Positions 8,055 to 16,946 of a stretch of 41,421 nt of DNA are shown piece by piece. This DNA comes from Actinomycetes bacterium (GTDB lineage Bacteria; Actinomycetota; Acidimicrobiia; IMCC26256; PALSA-610). Under the pieces are notes generated by a model. The model saw nothing but the letters and a program-made list of their open reading frames with translations. It searched no databases and was not told the origin of the DNA. The translations under genes were made by a program, and so were the position numbers. Numbering within the stretch: position 1 is the first letter of the stretch; each line of letters starts with the position of its first letter. The stretch spans positions 1-41,421 of the forward strand of contig JAODBI010000264.1 of NCBI GenBank assembly GCA_025463875.1, given 5' to 3'.

Positions 8055-9485
8055 ATGACCGACCTCTCCGTTCTCGACGCCACCGCACAAGCCGAGTTGG
8101 TTCGCAACGGCGACGCGTCGGCCGCCGAGCTCGTCGACGGCGCGATCGAGCGGATCGAGAAGGTCAACGGTGAGCTCAACGCGGTGATCCATCCGCTCTA
8201 CGAACGAGCCCGGACCGCGGTACGGGACGGACTTCCTTCGGGTCCGTTCACCGGCGTGCCCCTCGTCGTCAAGGATCTCGACGGAACGCTCGCCGGTGCG
8301 CCGTACCACGCCGGCAACAAGGCGTTGAAGGCGGCGAACTACGTGGCCGCGGTCACGAGCTACATCTTCGAGCGGCTCGAGCGGGCGGGATTCGTGATCG
8401 TGGGCAAGACGAACACGCCCGAGTTCGGCCTGATGCCCACGACCGAACCGCAGGCGTACGGGCCCACGCACAACCCGTGGAACACCGCGCACAGCCCCGG
8501 CGGTTCGAGCGGTGGCTCGGCCGCTGCGGTCGCGAGTGGCATGGTCCCGGTCGGTCACGCCGGCGACGGCGGCGGCTCCATCCGCATACCCGCGAGCATG
8601 TGCGGCCTCTTCGGCCTGAAGCCCACGCGCGGCCGCGTGTCGCTCGGTCCGGCCGAGCACGAGGCGTGGGCCGGTCTCGTCATGCGGCACGTTGTGACGC
8701 GCAGCGTGCGCGACAGCGCGGGGGTGCTCGACATCCTGCAGGGTTACGCAACCGGAGATTGGTACACGGCGCCGCCGCCCGGCCGCGCGTACGTCGCCGA
8801 GGTTGGAACGCAACCCGGCAACTTGAAGATCGGAGTGCGCACGGGCGCGCCGCTCGGCCTCGCGGCCGTCGACCCCGAGTGCGTCGCCGCGGTCGACGCG
8901 GCTGCGATGCTGCTCGAGTCACTGGGCCACACCGTCGTCGAAGCCGCGCCCACCGCGCTCGACGATGGCGTGTTGCTCGAGACGTTCACGACGGTGATGC
9001 TCTCGTCGTTACGCGCCGATCTGGCCGAGGTCGCCGAGAGGATCGGGCGTCCGGTCACCGCCGACGACATGGAACCCTCGACGTGGGCGAACTACGAGGC
9101 GGGCGCGGTCTTCGACGCCGGCGGCTACGTGCGGGCGCTGACGAAGATGCAGGCGTGGAGCCGGCGCGCGATCTCGTGGTGGCTCGACGACGGGTTCGAC
9201 CTGTTGCTCACCCCGATGGTGGCAGAGCCGCCGCCTGCGCTCGGTGATCTCACCGATCCCGCGACCGGCGGCTCGCGTCTGCTGCCGTTCGCGATCTTCG
9301 CGGCGCCGTTCAACGTGACCGGCCAGCCCGCGATGTCGTTGCCGCTCGCGATGTCGGGCCGCGGCCTTCCGGTCGGGGTGCAACTCGTCGGCGCCCCGTA
9401 CCGCGAAGACGTCCTGTTCCGCGTCGCCGCCCAGGTCGAGCACGCGCAATCCTGGGCCGACGCGCGTCCGCCCGTACACGCGTAA
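8055..9485 (+). CDS. Amidase-signature enzyme, NylA (6-aminohexanoate cyclic-dimer hydrolase)-like, copy 1
   Basis: A 476-residue amidase-signature hydrolase. The Ser-cisSer-Lys triad is visible: Lys73 in VVKDLDG, the cis-Ser in GGSSGGS (151-152), and nucleophile Ser175 in [11 protein letters not shown]. The [14 protein letters not shown] form, rather than GTDxGGSIR, places it with NylA-like amidases. Real substrates of such chromosomal copies are usually unknown. The ATG at 8055 has only a distant GGGAG. It is followed 28 bp later by a paralogue with matching ends ([10 protein letters not shown] at both N-termini), and then by an AtuA-type pair. Confidence 0.88.
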   Translation: MTDLSVLDATAQAELVRNGDASAAELVDGAIERIEKVNGELNAVIHPLYERARTAVRDGLPSGPFTGVPLVVKDLDGTLAGAPYHAGNKALKAANYVAAVTSYIFERLERAGFVIVGKTNTPEFGLMPTTEPQAYGPTHNPWNTAHSPGGSSGGSAAAVASGMVPVGHAGDGGGSIRIPASMCGLFGLKPTRGRVSLGPAEHEAWAGLVMRHVVTRSVRDSAGVLDILQGYATGDWYTAPPPGRAYVAEVGTQPGNLKIGVRTGAPLGLAAVDPECVAAVDAAAMLLESLGHTVVEAAPTALDDGVLLETFTTVMLSSLRADLAEVAERIGRPVTADDMEPSTWANYEAGAVFDAGGYVRALTKMQAWSRRAISWWLDDGFDLLLTPMVAEPPPALGDLTDPATGGSRLLPFAIFAAPFNVTGQPAMSLPLAMSGRGLPVGVQLVGAPYREDVLFRVAAQVEHAQSWADARPPVHA

Positions 9486-9513
9486 CCCATCGGAAGGATC
9501 AGGGAGGTCCCGC

Positions 9514-10947
9514 ATGGCCGACACGTACCTCGATGCAACTGCGCAGGCCGAGCTCGTGCGCTCGGGAGAGGCGTCGGCGCTCGAGCTGGTCGACGACGCG
9601 ATCGCCCGCGTCGAGAAGCTCGATCCCGAGCTGAACGCGGTGATCCATCCGCGCTTCGACAAGGCGCGCACCGAGGCGCGCGGCGCGCTGCCGGACGGTC
9701 CGTTCCGCGGCGTGCCACTCGTGCTCAAGGACCTGTTCGCCGCCATCGAGGGCGATCCCCAACACGAGGGCATGAAGTTCCTGCGCGATGCCGCGTACGT
9801 CGCCGACCACACCGACGCACTCGCGCAGAGGTATCTCGATGCCGGCTTCGTGTGCATCGGGCGTACGAACACGCCCGAGCTCGGCATCGTGCCCACGACC
9901 GAGCCCGAGGCGTACGGCGCGACGCATAATCCGTGGGACCCGAGCCGGACGACCGGAGGCTCGAGCGGCGGTTCGGCCGCCGCGGTCGCGAGCGGGATGG
10001 TGGCGGTCGGGCACGCGAACGACGGTGGTGGCTCGATCCGCATCCCGGCGAGCTGCTGCGGTCTGGTCGGCCTCAAGCCCTCACGGGGCCGCACGTCGTT
10101 GTTGCCCGATTTCAGCGTCGTCGACGACCTGTTGATCGTCGAGCTGTGTGTGACGCGCACGGTGCGCGACACGGCGGGCGTGCTCGACGCGGTGCACGGC
10201 GGCGCGACCGGCGACACCGTCCGCGCGCCCGCGCCCGCGCGTCCGTACAGCACCGAGGTCGGCGCGGATCCCGGCAAGCTGCGCATCGGCCTGCTCACCC
10301 ACAATCCGCTCGAGACGGGCGAGATCCATCCCGACTGCGTGACCGCGGCCGGCGAGACGGCCCGGCTGCTCGAGTCCCTCGGCCACACCGTCGAAGAGAC
10401 CTTCCCGACCGCGCTCGTTGATGCCGCGCTCGTCGGCCACTTCACCACGTTGTGGGCGGCGACGCTCGTCTACAACTTGCGCTACTGGGAGAAGAAGGTC
10501 GGCCGCGAGATCACGGCCGACGACGTGGAACCGCTCACGTGGTCGCTGGCCGAGATGGGGAAATCGATCACCGCACCCGACTTCATCGAGGCCCAACACG
10601 CCGCCCTCGAGCTCGGGCGCGCGGTCGAGGAGTGGTACGCGTCGGGCTACGACCTGCTGCTCACACCGACGCTCGGTGAACCGCCGGTCGCGCTCGGTAC
10701 GTTCACGACGCCCGACGAGCCGCTGCTCGGTTTCCGGCGCGCCGCGACATTCGTCCCGTACACGCCACTGGCCAACATGACCGGAGAGCCCGCGATCTCG
10801 CTGCCCATGCACTGGAACGCCGAGAACCTGCCGATCGGCGTGCAACTGATGGGCGCCTACGGGCGCGAAGACCTCCTCCTGCGCGTCGCCGCGCAACTCG
10901 AGCAGGCGAACCCGTGGATCGACCGTGTGCCGATGGTGCATGCCTGA
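9514..10947 (+). CDS. Amidase-signature enzyme, NylA-like, copy 2
   Basis: A 477-residue paralogue of the preceding amidase. The triad is Lys72 (VLKDLFA), the GGSSGGS cis-Ser at 150-151 and Ser174 in [21 protein letters not shown] stands eight bases before the ATG, a strong ribosome binding site. The two copies differ along the substrate-pocket loops (for example around 215-240), suggesting divergence rather than a fresh duplication. The enzyme hydrolyses an amide or ester of unknown identity. Second gene of a probable four-gene operon. Confidence 0.88.
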   Translation: MADTYLDATAQAELVRSGEASALELVDDAIARVEKLDPELNAVIHPRFDKARTEARGALPDGPFRGVPLVLKDLFAAIEGDPQHEGMKFLRDAAYVADHTDALAQRYLDAGFVCIGRTNTPELGIVPTTEPEAYGATHNPWDPSRTTGGSSGGSAAAVASGMVAVGHANDGGGSIRIPASCCGLVGLKPSRGRTSLLPDFSVVDDLLIVELCVTRTVRDTAGVLDAVHGGATGDTVRAPAPARPYSTEVGADPGKLRIGLLTHNPLETGEIHPDCVTAAGETARLLESLGHTVEETFPTALVDAALVGHFTTLWAATLVYNLRYWEKKVGREITADDVEPLTWSLAEMGKSITAPDFIEAQHAALELGRAVEEWYASGYDLLLTPTLGEPPVALGTFTTPDEPLLGFRRAATFVPYTPLANMTGEPAISLPMHWNAENLPIGVQLMGAYGREDLLLRVAAQLEQANPWIDRVPMVHA

Positions 10948-10982
10948 CGCCGATGTCCGAGTTCGTCGATGATGAGGTCGCC

Positions 10983-12359
10983 ATGCCTGAGGTAGTTGTC
11001 GCGGGCGGACAGGGTTTCTACGGCGACACACCCACCGCGGTCGACGCATTGCTCGCGGAGGGCGTCGACTATCTCTGCCTCGAAGCGCTGGCCGAGTTGA
11101 CCCTGGCGATCCTGCAGAAGGATCGCCAACGCGACGAAGCGCGCGGGTACACGCGCGATCTTCCCGCGTACCTGGCCCGCGCGTTGCCGTTCGTCGCCGA
11201 CGGTCGCACCAAGGTGATCACGAACGCCGGCGGCATCAACCCGACCGCCGCCGCGCGCGCCGCGGTCGACACCGCGCGCAAGCTCGGTGTCACCGGCGTC
11301 AAGATCGCGACCGTGGTCGGCGACGACGTGCTCGCGCGCCTTCCGGCGTTGCACGCGGACGCGGGCCAGGCGCTCGCACACATCGACACCGGCGCCGCGT
11401 TCGACGCGTTCCCCGGGTCGCCGTTGTTCGCATCGGCGTACCTCGGTGCGCGTCCCATCGTGGACGCCCTCGCGCAAGGGGCCGACATCGTGATCACCGG
11501 GCGCGTCGCCGATGCGTCGCTCTTCCTCGCTCCGCTCGTGCACGAGCACGGCTGGAGCTGGGACGACTGGGACCGCCTCGCCGCCGGGATCCTCGTCGGG
11601 CATCTGCTCGAGTGCTCGGGTCAGAGTCTCGGCGGCAACTACTCCGGCGACTGGTGGGCACTCCCGCATCCGTGGGACCTTCCGTATCCGATCGCGACCG
11701 TCGAGGCGGACGGCACCGCGGTCATCTCGAAGCCGAAAGGCGCGGGCGGTCGAGTGTCGACCGACACACTCCGGCACCAGTTGCTGTACGAGGTGCACGA
11801 TCCGGCGCGCTACCTCTCGCCCGACGTCGTCGCCGACTTCACCTCGGCCCGCTTCGAAGATCTCCCCGACGACCGTGTGCGTATCACCGGCGTGCGCGGC
11901 ACGCCCGCGACCGACACGTACAAGCTGCTGCTGTCATCGCACGCGGGGTGGGCGGGCGAAGCGCGCGTCGCGTTCTCGTGGCCCGACGCCTACGAGAAGG
12001 CGAAGGCGACAGCCGCGATCCTGCGCAAGCGCGTCGAGCTCGCGGAGCTCGCCGTCGACGAGTGGCTCGTCGAGTACTGGGGCGTGAACGCGCTCGGCGG
12101 ACCGACCGTGCCTCCCGCGCGCGAGGAACCGCCCGAGTGCACGTTGCGCGTTGCCTGGCGGTGTGCCGACCAGCGCACCGCCGGACTGGTCGGCCGCGAG
12201 CTCGTCCCGCTGACGCTCTCGGCACCGCCCGCGGGAATGACCGGCGCCGGACGTGGCGGTGGGGGCAGCTCGACTGAGTTGCTCACCATCTGGCCGACAC
12301 TCATCGACAAGACCGTCGTCGACTCCGACGTGCGGGTCGTGCTCGAGGAGGTCAGGTAG
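10983..12359 (+). CDS. AtuA-family (DUF1446, acyclic terpene utilisation) protein
   Basis: A 458-residue protein. The N-terminal GGQGFYGDTP and the segments ITNAGGINP, ADIVITGRVADASLFLAPL, LECSGQSLGGNYSGD and KPKGAGGRVSTDT are typical of the AtuA N-terminal domain. AtuA is needed for growth on acyclic terpenes in Pseudomonas, but its chemistry is not established. The ATG at 10983 is preferred because a GAGG lies about six bases upstream and the family homology begins just after; 10953 is an alternative. The stop overlaps the next start as TAGTG, so the two products are made together. Short spacing to the amidases suggests one pathway. Confidence 0.85.
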   Translation: MPEVVVAGGQGFYGDTPTAVDALLAEGVDYLCLEALAELTLAILQKDRQRDEARGYTRDLPAYLARALPFVADGRTKVITNAGGINPTAAARAAVDTARKLGVTGVKIATVVGDDVLARLPALHADAGQALAHIDTGAAFDAFPGSPLFASAYLGARPIVDALAQGADIVITGRVADASLFLAPLVHEHGWSWDDWDRLAAGILVGHLLECSGQSLGGNYSGDWWALPHPWDLPYPIATVEADGTAVISKPKGAGGRVSTDTLRHQLLYEVHDPARYLSPDVVADFTSARFEDLPDDRVRITGVRGTPATDTYKLLLSSHAGWAGEARVAFSWPDAYEKAKATAAILRKRVELAELAVDEWLVEYWGVNALGGPTVPPAREEPPECTLRVAWRCADQRTAGLVGRELVPLTLSAPPAGMTGAGRGGGGSSTELLTIWPTLIDKTVVDSDVRVVLEEVR

Positions 12360-12775
12360 TGGCCCGCCTCGCGTTGCGCGAGCTCTGCGGGTATCGCGCC
12401 GGCGACAAGGGCGACGTCGCGAACGTCGCGATCTTCGCCGACGACGACGAGACGTACGCCCTCATCGTGCGCGAAGTCACCGCGGCGCGGGTGAAGGAGC
12501 ACTTCGGCGCGATGGTGCTCGGCCGGGTCGATCGGTACCAGGCCGCGAACGTGCGCGCTCTCAACTTCGTGATGCAGGGCGCGCTCGGTGGTGGCGGTCC
12601 CCGAACGCTGCGCGCCGACGGCCTGGGCAAGACCCTCGGCGGCGCGCTCGTGCGCCTGGAGATCGACGTCCCCGACTCGATGGCCGACCGCCGCCGCGCC
12701 CGGCCCGACGTCTCGTGGGCGGACGAGATCCTCGGCGAAGCCCGTACCTCGCTCGAGCCGGTTAGCGAACCGTGA
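12359..12775 (+). CDS. AtuA-like C-terminal ferredoxin-fold domain protein
   Basis: A 138-residue protein matching the small C-terminal domain that follows the DUF1446 domain in full-length AtuA proteins. It shows the starting LRELCGYRAGDKGDVANVAIF, and VRALNFVMQGALGGGGPRTLRADGLGKTLG near the C-terminus. It starts with GTG overlapping the AtuA stop by one base, so this is a split version of a two-domain protein whose halves probably assemble. Its last 14 bases overlap the end of the convergent HDOD gene. Confidence 0.8.
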   Translation: MARLALRELCGYRAGDKGDVANVAIFADDDETYALIVREVTAARVKEHFGAMVLGRVDRYQAANVRALNFVMQGALGGGGPRTLRADGLGKTLGGALVRLEIDVPDSMADRRRARPDVSWADEILGEARTSLEPVSEP

Positions 12776-13592
12776 GGAAGCCGGCCAGGTTGTCCTGGTC
12801 GGCGCGCACCTCGGCGAGCAGCGACTCACCGGCACCCGCGGGCATCTCGAGCGCGGCGAGGGCTTCGTCGAGCGGTGCGTTCTGCTCCGTCTTCACCTGG
12901 TCGATCTCGATCGCGACCGAGTCGGCGGCGACGAGGACGCGACCGAGGGTCGACGTGATCTCCGCGGGAGCCGTGTGATGCGCGCCGATCGCTTCCACCA
13001 TCTCGGCCGGGAAGCGCATCACCGAAAGTGCCGCGGCGCCGACCTCGGCGTGCGTCATGCCGAACTCCATGCGCTCGGCGTCGAGACGCGAGAGCGTCGG
13101 ATCGCCCGCAAGCAACTCGAGCACCGTGTCGTAACGACGGGGCGCGCGGCGGAAGACCAGCGCGGCGCCGAGGTCGTGGAGGAGACCGGAGCTGAATGCG
13201 TCGTTGGGTTGGATGCCGACCCGGCGCGCGATCGCGGCCGCGGCGGCCGCGGTCGTGACCGAGTGCGGCCAGAAGTCGTCGGGAACGGAGCGGCCCTTTT
13301 CCGAGAAGAGGTCGAAGGCGGAGGTCGTCGCGATCGCCCGGACCGTGGCCAGGCCGAGGACCGTCACGGCGCGCCACGCGGACGACACCTTTCCGGACAG
13401 GCCGTAGAACGCGGTGTTGGCAAGCCGGATCACTTGTGTGGAGAGTGCCGGATCGGACTCGATCAGGCGACCGAGGTCGGCCGCCGAGGTGCGGGGGTCC
13501 TCGAGCATCCAGAGGAGACGCATCGCCGCGCCCGGCTGCACGGGCAGCTGGGTCACTTCGGTGATCAGGTCGTTTGTCTCGGCTGTCGCCAT
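12762..13592 (-). CDS. HDOD-domain protein
   Basis: A 276-residue HDOD protein (HD-related output domain), usually a regulatory module in bacterial signalling. It starts with LPVQPGAAMRLLWMLEDP and LIESDPALSTQVIRLANTAFYG, both typical. It keeps an HD pair in SSGLLHDLGAA and HTEVG-like HAEVGAAALSVMRFP further on, although most HDOD proteins are not thought to be active hydrolases. No receiver or GGDEF domain is fused to it. GGGGG stands about ten bases before the ATG at 13592. Diverges from the aminopeptidase gene across 135 bp. Confidence 0.85.
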   Translation of the reverse strand: MATAETNDLITEVTQLPVQPGAAMRLLWMLEDPRTSAADLGRLIESDPALSTQVIRLANTAFYGLSGKVSSAWRAVTVLGLATVRAIATTSAFDLFSEKGRSVPDDFWPHSVTTAAAAAAIARRVGIQPNDAFSSGLLHDLGAALVFRRAPRRYDTVLELLAGDPTLSRLDAERMEFGMTHAEVGAAALSVMRFPAEMVEAIGAHHTAPAEITSTLGRVLVAADSVAIEIDQVKTEQNAPLDEALAALEMPAGAGESLLAEVRADQDNLAGFLTVR

Positions 13593-13612
13593 TGTTTGCG
13601 CCCCCGTTGAGG

Positions 13613-13644
13613 CCCACCGCCGGGCAGCTGGGTAGCCAGGTGGG
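13613..13644. other. Inverted repeat in HDOD/aminopeptidase intergenic gap
   Basis: CCCACC (13613-13618) and GGTGGG (13639-13644) are complementary, with a smaller GGC/GCC pair inside (13623-13625 and 13635-13637). The structure could form in the HDOD 5' leader RNA or act as a protein site. A 13-base direct repeat CGGGCAGCTGGGT occurs at 13621 and again inside the HDOD gene at 13541. No riboswitch class is recognisable. The rest of the gap shows only a TACGCT nine bases before the aminopeptidase ATG. Confidence 0.3.
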
Positions 13645-13727
13645 TGGCACGTCTCGGACTCCTCGTATATCGGTCGCAATCGACAACCCCTGAGAAGGAT
13701 CTCGCGAGCCCCTACGCTTCCGACCCG

Positions 13728-16235
13728 ATGAAACACCCCGCTCGACTCCCCACCACGACTCGTCCCCGCCGCTACGAGCTGCTGATCGCCCCCGATCTGG
13801 CGGCGTCCACGTTCGCGGGCGAGGTGGTCATCGCGCTCGAGCTCTCCGAGCCCACCGACACGATCGTCTTCAACTCCAAGGGGTTGCAGGTCACCCTCGT
13901 CGAGCTCAGCCAGGGCCAGGTGCCGATCGACGCGGCACTGACGATCGACGCCGAGCGCGAGCAGATCGTCGTCACCGCGAATCGGACGTTGGCGGCCGGA
14001 GACGCTGTACTGGAGCTGCAGTTCGACGGTGAGATCAGCCACGGCCTGCTCGGCTTCTACCGCAGCACCTACGTCGACGAGGCGGGTGTCGAACGCGTTC
14101 TCGCGGCCACGCAGTTCGAGGCCCCGCATGCCCGGGCGGCGTTCCCGTGCTTCGACGAGCCCGAGTTCAAGGCGATCTTCGCGATCACGCTCGTTGTCGC
14201 CGACGGTCTGCTGGCCATCTCCAACGGCCCCGAGATCGACCGCGAGAAGCTCCCCGACGGCGACATCCGTGTCCGATTCGGCCCGACGATCCCGATGTCG
14301 ACCTATCTCGTCGCATGGGTCGTCGGTCCGCTCGAGGTGACCGAACCGGTCGACGCGGGCGGCGTCGCGGTGAGAGTGGCGCACGTTCCGGGACGCGGTC
14401 ACCTCACCCGGTTCGCGCTCGACGTGGGCACGTTCGCGATCGAGTTCTTCGCCGACTACTACGGGATCCCGTATCCCGGCGAGAAGTGCGACCTCGTCGC
14501 CCTTCCCGACTTCTCCTTCGGCGCGATGGAGAACCTCGGCTGCGTCACGTTCCGCGAGACGCGCCTGCTCCTCGATCCGAAGGAAGTCACCCTCGACGAG
14601 ATGTCGGGCGCGGCGCTCACCATCGTGCACGAGATCGCGCACATGTGGTTCGGCGACCTCGTCACGATGAAGTGGTGGAACGGCATCTGGCTGAACGAGG
14701 CGTTCGCCACGTTCATGGAGCACCTCGGCGTCGACGCGTACAAGCCCGAGTGGAAGACCTGGGACGAGTTCGCACTCGGCCGAGCGGCCGCGCTCGACGT
14801 CGACGCGCTCGAGAACACCCGCCCGGTCGAGTACGAGGTGGTCACACCCGAGGACGCCGACGGGATGTTCGACCTCCTCACCTACCAGAAGGGCGGCTCC
14901 GTCCTGCGCATGCTGGAACGGTGGCTCGGCGCCGACGCGTTCCGCGCCGGCGTACGCCACTATCTCGCGCGCTACCAGCTGTCGAATACCGAGACGACCG
15001 ATCTGTGGGACGCGCTGGAGGAGGCGACGGGTAAACCGGTGCGCCGAATCATGGATACCTGGATCTTCCAACCGGGATTCCCGGTCGTGAGCGTCGACGA
15101 CGGCGTCATCGAGCAGCGCCGGTTCTCGTACGGAACCAAACCGCACGACGAGAAATGGGTGTTGCCGGTGCTCGCGCGCCTGCACACGGCGGAGTCGTCC
15201 GAGACGATGTCGTTGCTCTCCGAAGCGCAGCCCTTGCCGCTCGCCGCACCCGAAGGCTCGTTGGTGGTGCTCAACGCCGGGGGCGAAGGCTTCTACCGGG
15301 TCGCGTACACGGCCGACTCGCGCGACGCGCTTCTCGTCGGAGGCGTCCTGCAGCCACTCGAACGGTTCGCGCTGGTCGACGACCTGTGGGCATCGGTCCT
15401 CGCCGGCCATGCGACCGCGGCCGAGTTCCTGGCGTGCGCGCGTCGTTTTGCCGACGAAGCCGACCCCGTGGTCTGGCGCGTCGTGATCGGTCACCTGCGC
15501 GCAGCCTCCCGGCTCGTCGAAGGCGACGGGTTGGAACGGATGCGCGACGAGATCGCGAAGCTTGTCCAGCCCACGATGCGACGCTTCGGTTGGGACGCAC
15601 CGGCTGACGACGACCGCACGCGCCAGCTGCGCGGCCTGCTCGTCAACGTGCTCGGCTCGACCGCGAAGGATCCCGAGACGATCGCGCGAGCACGCGAGAT
15701 CTACGAACGGGGCGGCGCCGACGCCGACGTCCAGGCGGCGGCGATCAGCGTCGTCGCCGGCAACAGCACCGCGGACGACTTCGACGAATTCATCGCACGG
15801 GCGAACAAGACCACCAACCCGCAGGAACAGCTTCGCTACCTGTATTCGCTGGGCGACTTCCCCGACGAGGCGCTCGTGCTGCGCGCGGTCGAGCTCGCGT
15901 TGTCAGACGCGATCCGCGCCCAGAACGGGCCGTTCGTCGTGCAGCGCGCGCTGCGCAATCGCGACCACGGTCCGGCGGCATGGGCGTTCGTGCGCGACCA
16001 CTGGGACCGGGTGCAGGCGCGCTTCAGCCCGTCGCTCATCCCGAGAGTGATCGAGGGCACGACGTGGCTCGTCGAAGACCGTGTCGCCGACGACGTCACG
16101 AACTTCGTCAACACGCACCCGGTCGCGGCGGGCGGCCGGACGATCGCTCAGCACATGGAACGCCTGCAGGTCCACCGCGCAACGGTCGCGCGCGAACGCG
16201 ACCGCTTCACCGCCGCGCTCGTGCAACCCAGCTAG
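13728..16235 (+). CDS. M1-family zinc aminopeptidase
   Basis: An 835-residue M1 metallopeptidase that removes N-terminal amino acids from peptides. The substrate motif GAMEN is at 265-269 and the zinc motif HEIAH at 301-305, with the third ligand Glu324 in WLNEAFA. The segment RAAFPCFDEPEFKAIF near 137 is typical of the puromycin-sensitive group. The C-terminal half is the ERAP1-like helical domain. No signal peptide is visible, so it is probably cytosolic. TACGCT nine bases before the ATG may be its -10. The stop shares a CTAG with the YkgJ-like gene. Close to PepN/TMA108-type enzymes; I leave the symbol blank. Confidence 0.93.
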   Translation: MKHPARLPTTTRPRRYELLIAPDLAASTFAGEVVIALELSEPTDTIVFNSKGLQVTLVELSQGQVPIDAALTIDAEREQIVVTANRTLAAGDAVLELQFDGEISHGLLGFYRSTYVDEAGVERVLAATQFEAPHARAAFPCFDEPEFKAIFAITLVVADGLLAISNGPEIDREKLPDGDIRVRFGPTIPMSTYLVAWVVGPLEVTEPVDAGGVAVRVAHVPGRGHLTRFALDVGTFAIEFFADYYGIPYPGEKCDLVALPDFSFGAMENLGCVTFRETRLLLDPKEVTLDEMSGAALTIVHEIAHMWFGDLVTMKWWNGIWLNEAFATFMEHLGVDAYKPEWKTWDEFALGRAAALDVDALENTRPVEYEVVTPEDADGMFDLLTYQKGGSVLRMLERWLGADAFRAGVRHYLARYQLSNTETTDLWDALEEATGKPVRRIMDTWIFQPGFPVVSVDDGVIEQRRFSYGTKPHDEKWVLPVLARLHTAESSETMSLLSEAQPLPLAAPEGSLVVLNAGGEGFYRVAYTADSRDALLVGGVLQPLERFALVDDLWASVLAGHATAAEFLACARRFADEADPVVWRVVIGHLRAASRLVEGDGLERMRDEIAKLVQPTMRRFGWDAPADDDRTRQLRGLLVNVLGSTAKDPETIARAREIYERGGADADVQAAAISVVAGNSTADDFDEFIARANKTTNPQEQLRYLYSLGDFPDEALVLRAVELALSDAIRAQNGPFVVQRALRNRDHGPAAWAFVRDHWDRVQARFSPSLIPRVIEGTTWLVEDRVADDVTNFVNTHPVAAGGRTIAQHMERLQVHRATVARERDRFTAALVQPS

Positions 16236-16819
16236 TCGTCGTGGGCGCGGGAGCTCGTCGAGTCGGAGCGCTCGATCGCGCGCACTGCGAGCCCGGTCGC
16301 ATTCGGTGGCGCGTCGGCGGGTTCGCGTAGCGAAGCGGCGGCCGACCGTGTCGACTCGTACGCGACCCGGTCCGCATGTGTGGGAAAGCTGAACCGCCAG
16401 CGGCGCGACCGCCGGCCGATCGCGACCTTGGTGTCGTCGTCGGCGTCGACCTCTACCCCGGTCGCCGGAAAGATGCGGCAGTCGTAGGTACGACAGGTGC
16501 GAGGACGGTGCGCGTAGATGGAGCACCCGCCGTCGACGAGCATCGGGCAGTGCCCGCGTTCGTCGTAACCCATCAGCACGTGGCCGCGCGGCGCGCGAGG
16601 CGCGGGGAACAACAACTCCTTGGGAATATGCGCGAGCGTGTCGATCTCGTCCGGCTCGATGTGCACGAACTGCGACGACGTGCAACACGCTGTGCACGTG
16701 CCGCACGGCACGTCCGATTCCTGCTCAGCGCGGAGCGCGGCATGCATGCCCGCGAGCCACGCCGAGAAGTCCCCGGCCGCCAACGGTCCGTCGTCGTCCG
16801 CGTCGATGCCGTCGGTCAT
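16232..16819 (-). CDS. YkgJ-family cysteine-cluster protein
   Basis: A 195-residue protein with eight conserved cysteines: CGTCTACC at 39-46, then Cys91, Cys99, Cys109 and Cys114 in CPMLVDGGC and RPRTCRTYDC. This is the YkgJ (CxxCxxCC) zinc- or iron-binding family, whose role is unknown. The C-terminal third is low in complexity and polar. It overlaps the aminopeptidase stop and diverges from lhr across 127 bp, where I see only the lhr -10-like hexamer. Confidence 0.85.
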   Translation of the reverse strand: MTDGIDADDDGPLAAGDFSAWLAGMHAALRAEQESDVPCGTCTACCTSSQFVHIEPDEIDTLAHIPKELLFPAPRAPRGHVLMGYDERGHCPMLVDGGCSIYAHRPRTCRTYDCRIFPATGVEVDADDDTKVAIGRRSRRWRFSFPTHADRVAYESTRSAAASLREPADAPPNATGLAVRAIERSDSTSSRAHDD

Positions 16820-16934
16820 CTTCAATCGAACTTCATCCCCTTCGTCATCGGTCCCAGCCTCCCATGGGCGCTGCGCCCGGACGGGACGAACTACCCGGGC
16901 GAGTACCGGGGATGTCACCGTCTCACCCCGGCGA

Positions 16935-16940
16935 TACCGT
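16935..16940 (+). promoter_or_regulatory. -10-like TACCGT, leaderless start of lhr
   Basis: TACCGT lies exactly six bases before the ATG at 16947 and no Shine-Dalgarno is present. The identical hexamer and spacing precede the zinc-ribbon gene at 41199. Inferred. Confidence 0.45.
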
Positions 16941-16946
16941 GAATGC

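Noticed and set aside
13593-13727. Cyclic di-GMP riboswitch before the HDOD or aminopeptidase gene
   Set aside because: A GGTAGCC-like stretch drew attention, but the conserved core and the two-helix layout of that class are absent.
12762-15494. Long N-terminal extension of the HDOD frame through the aminopeptidase gene
   Set aside because: The extension is antisense to a certain M1 peptidase, and HDOD homology begins at the ATG at 13592.
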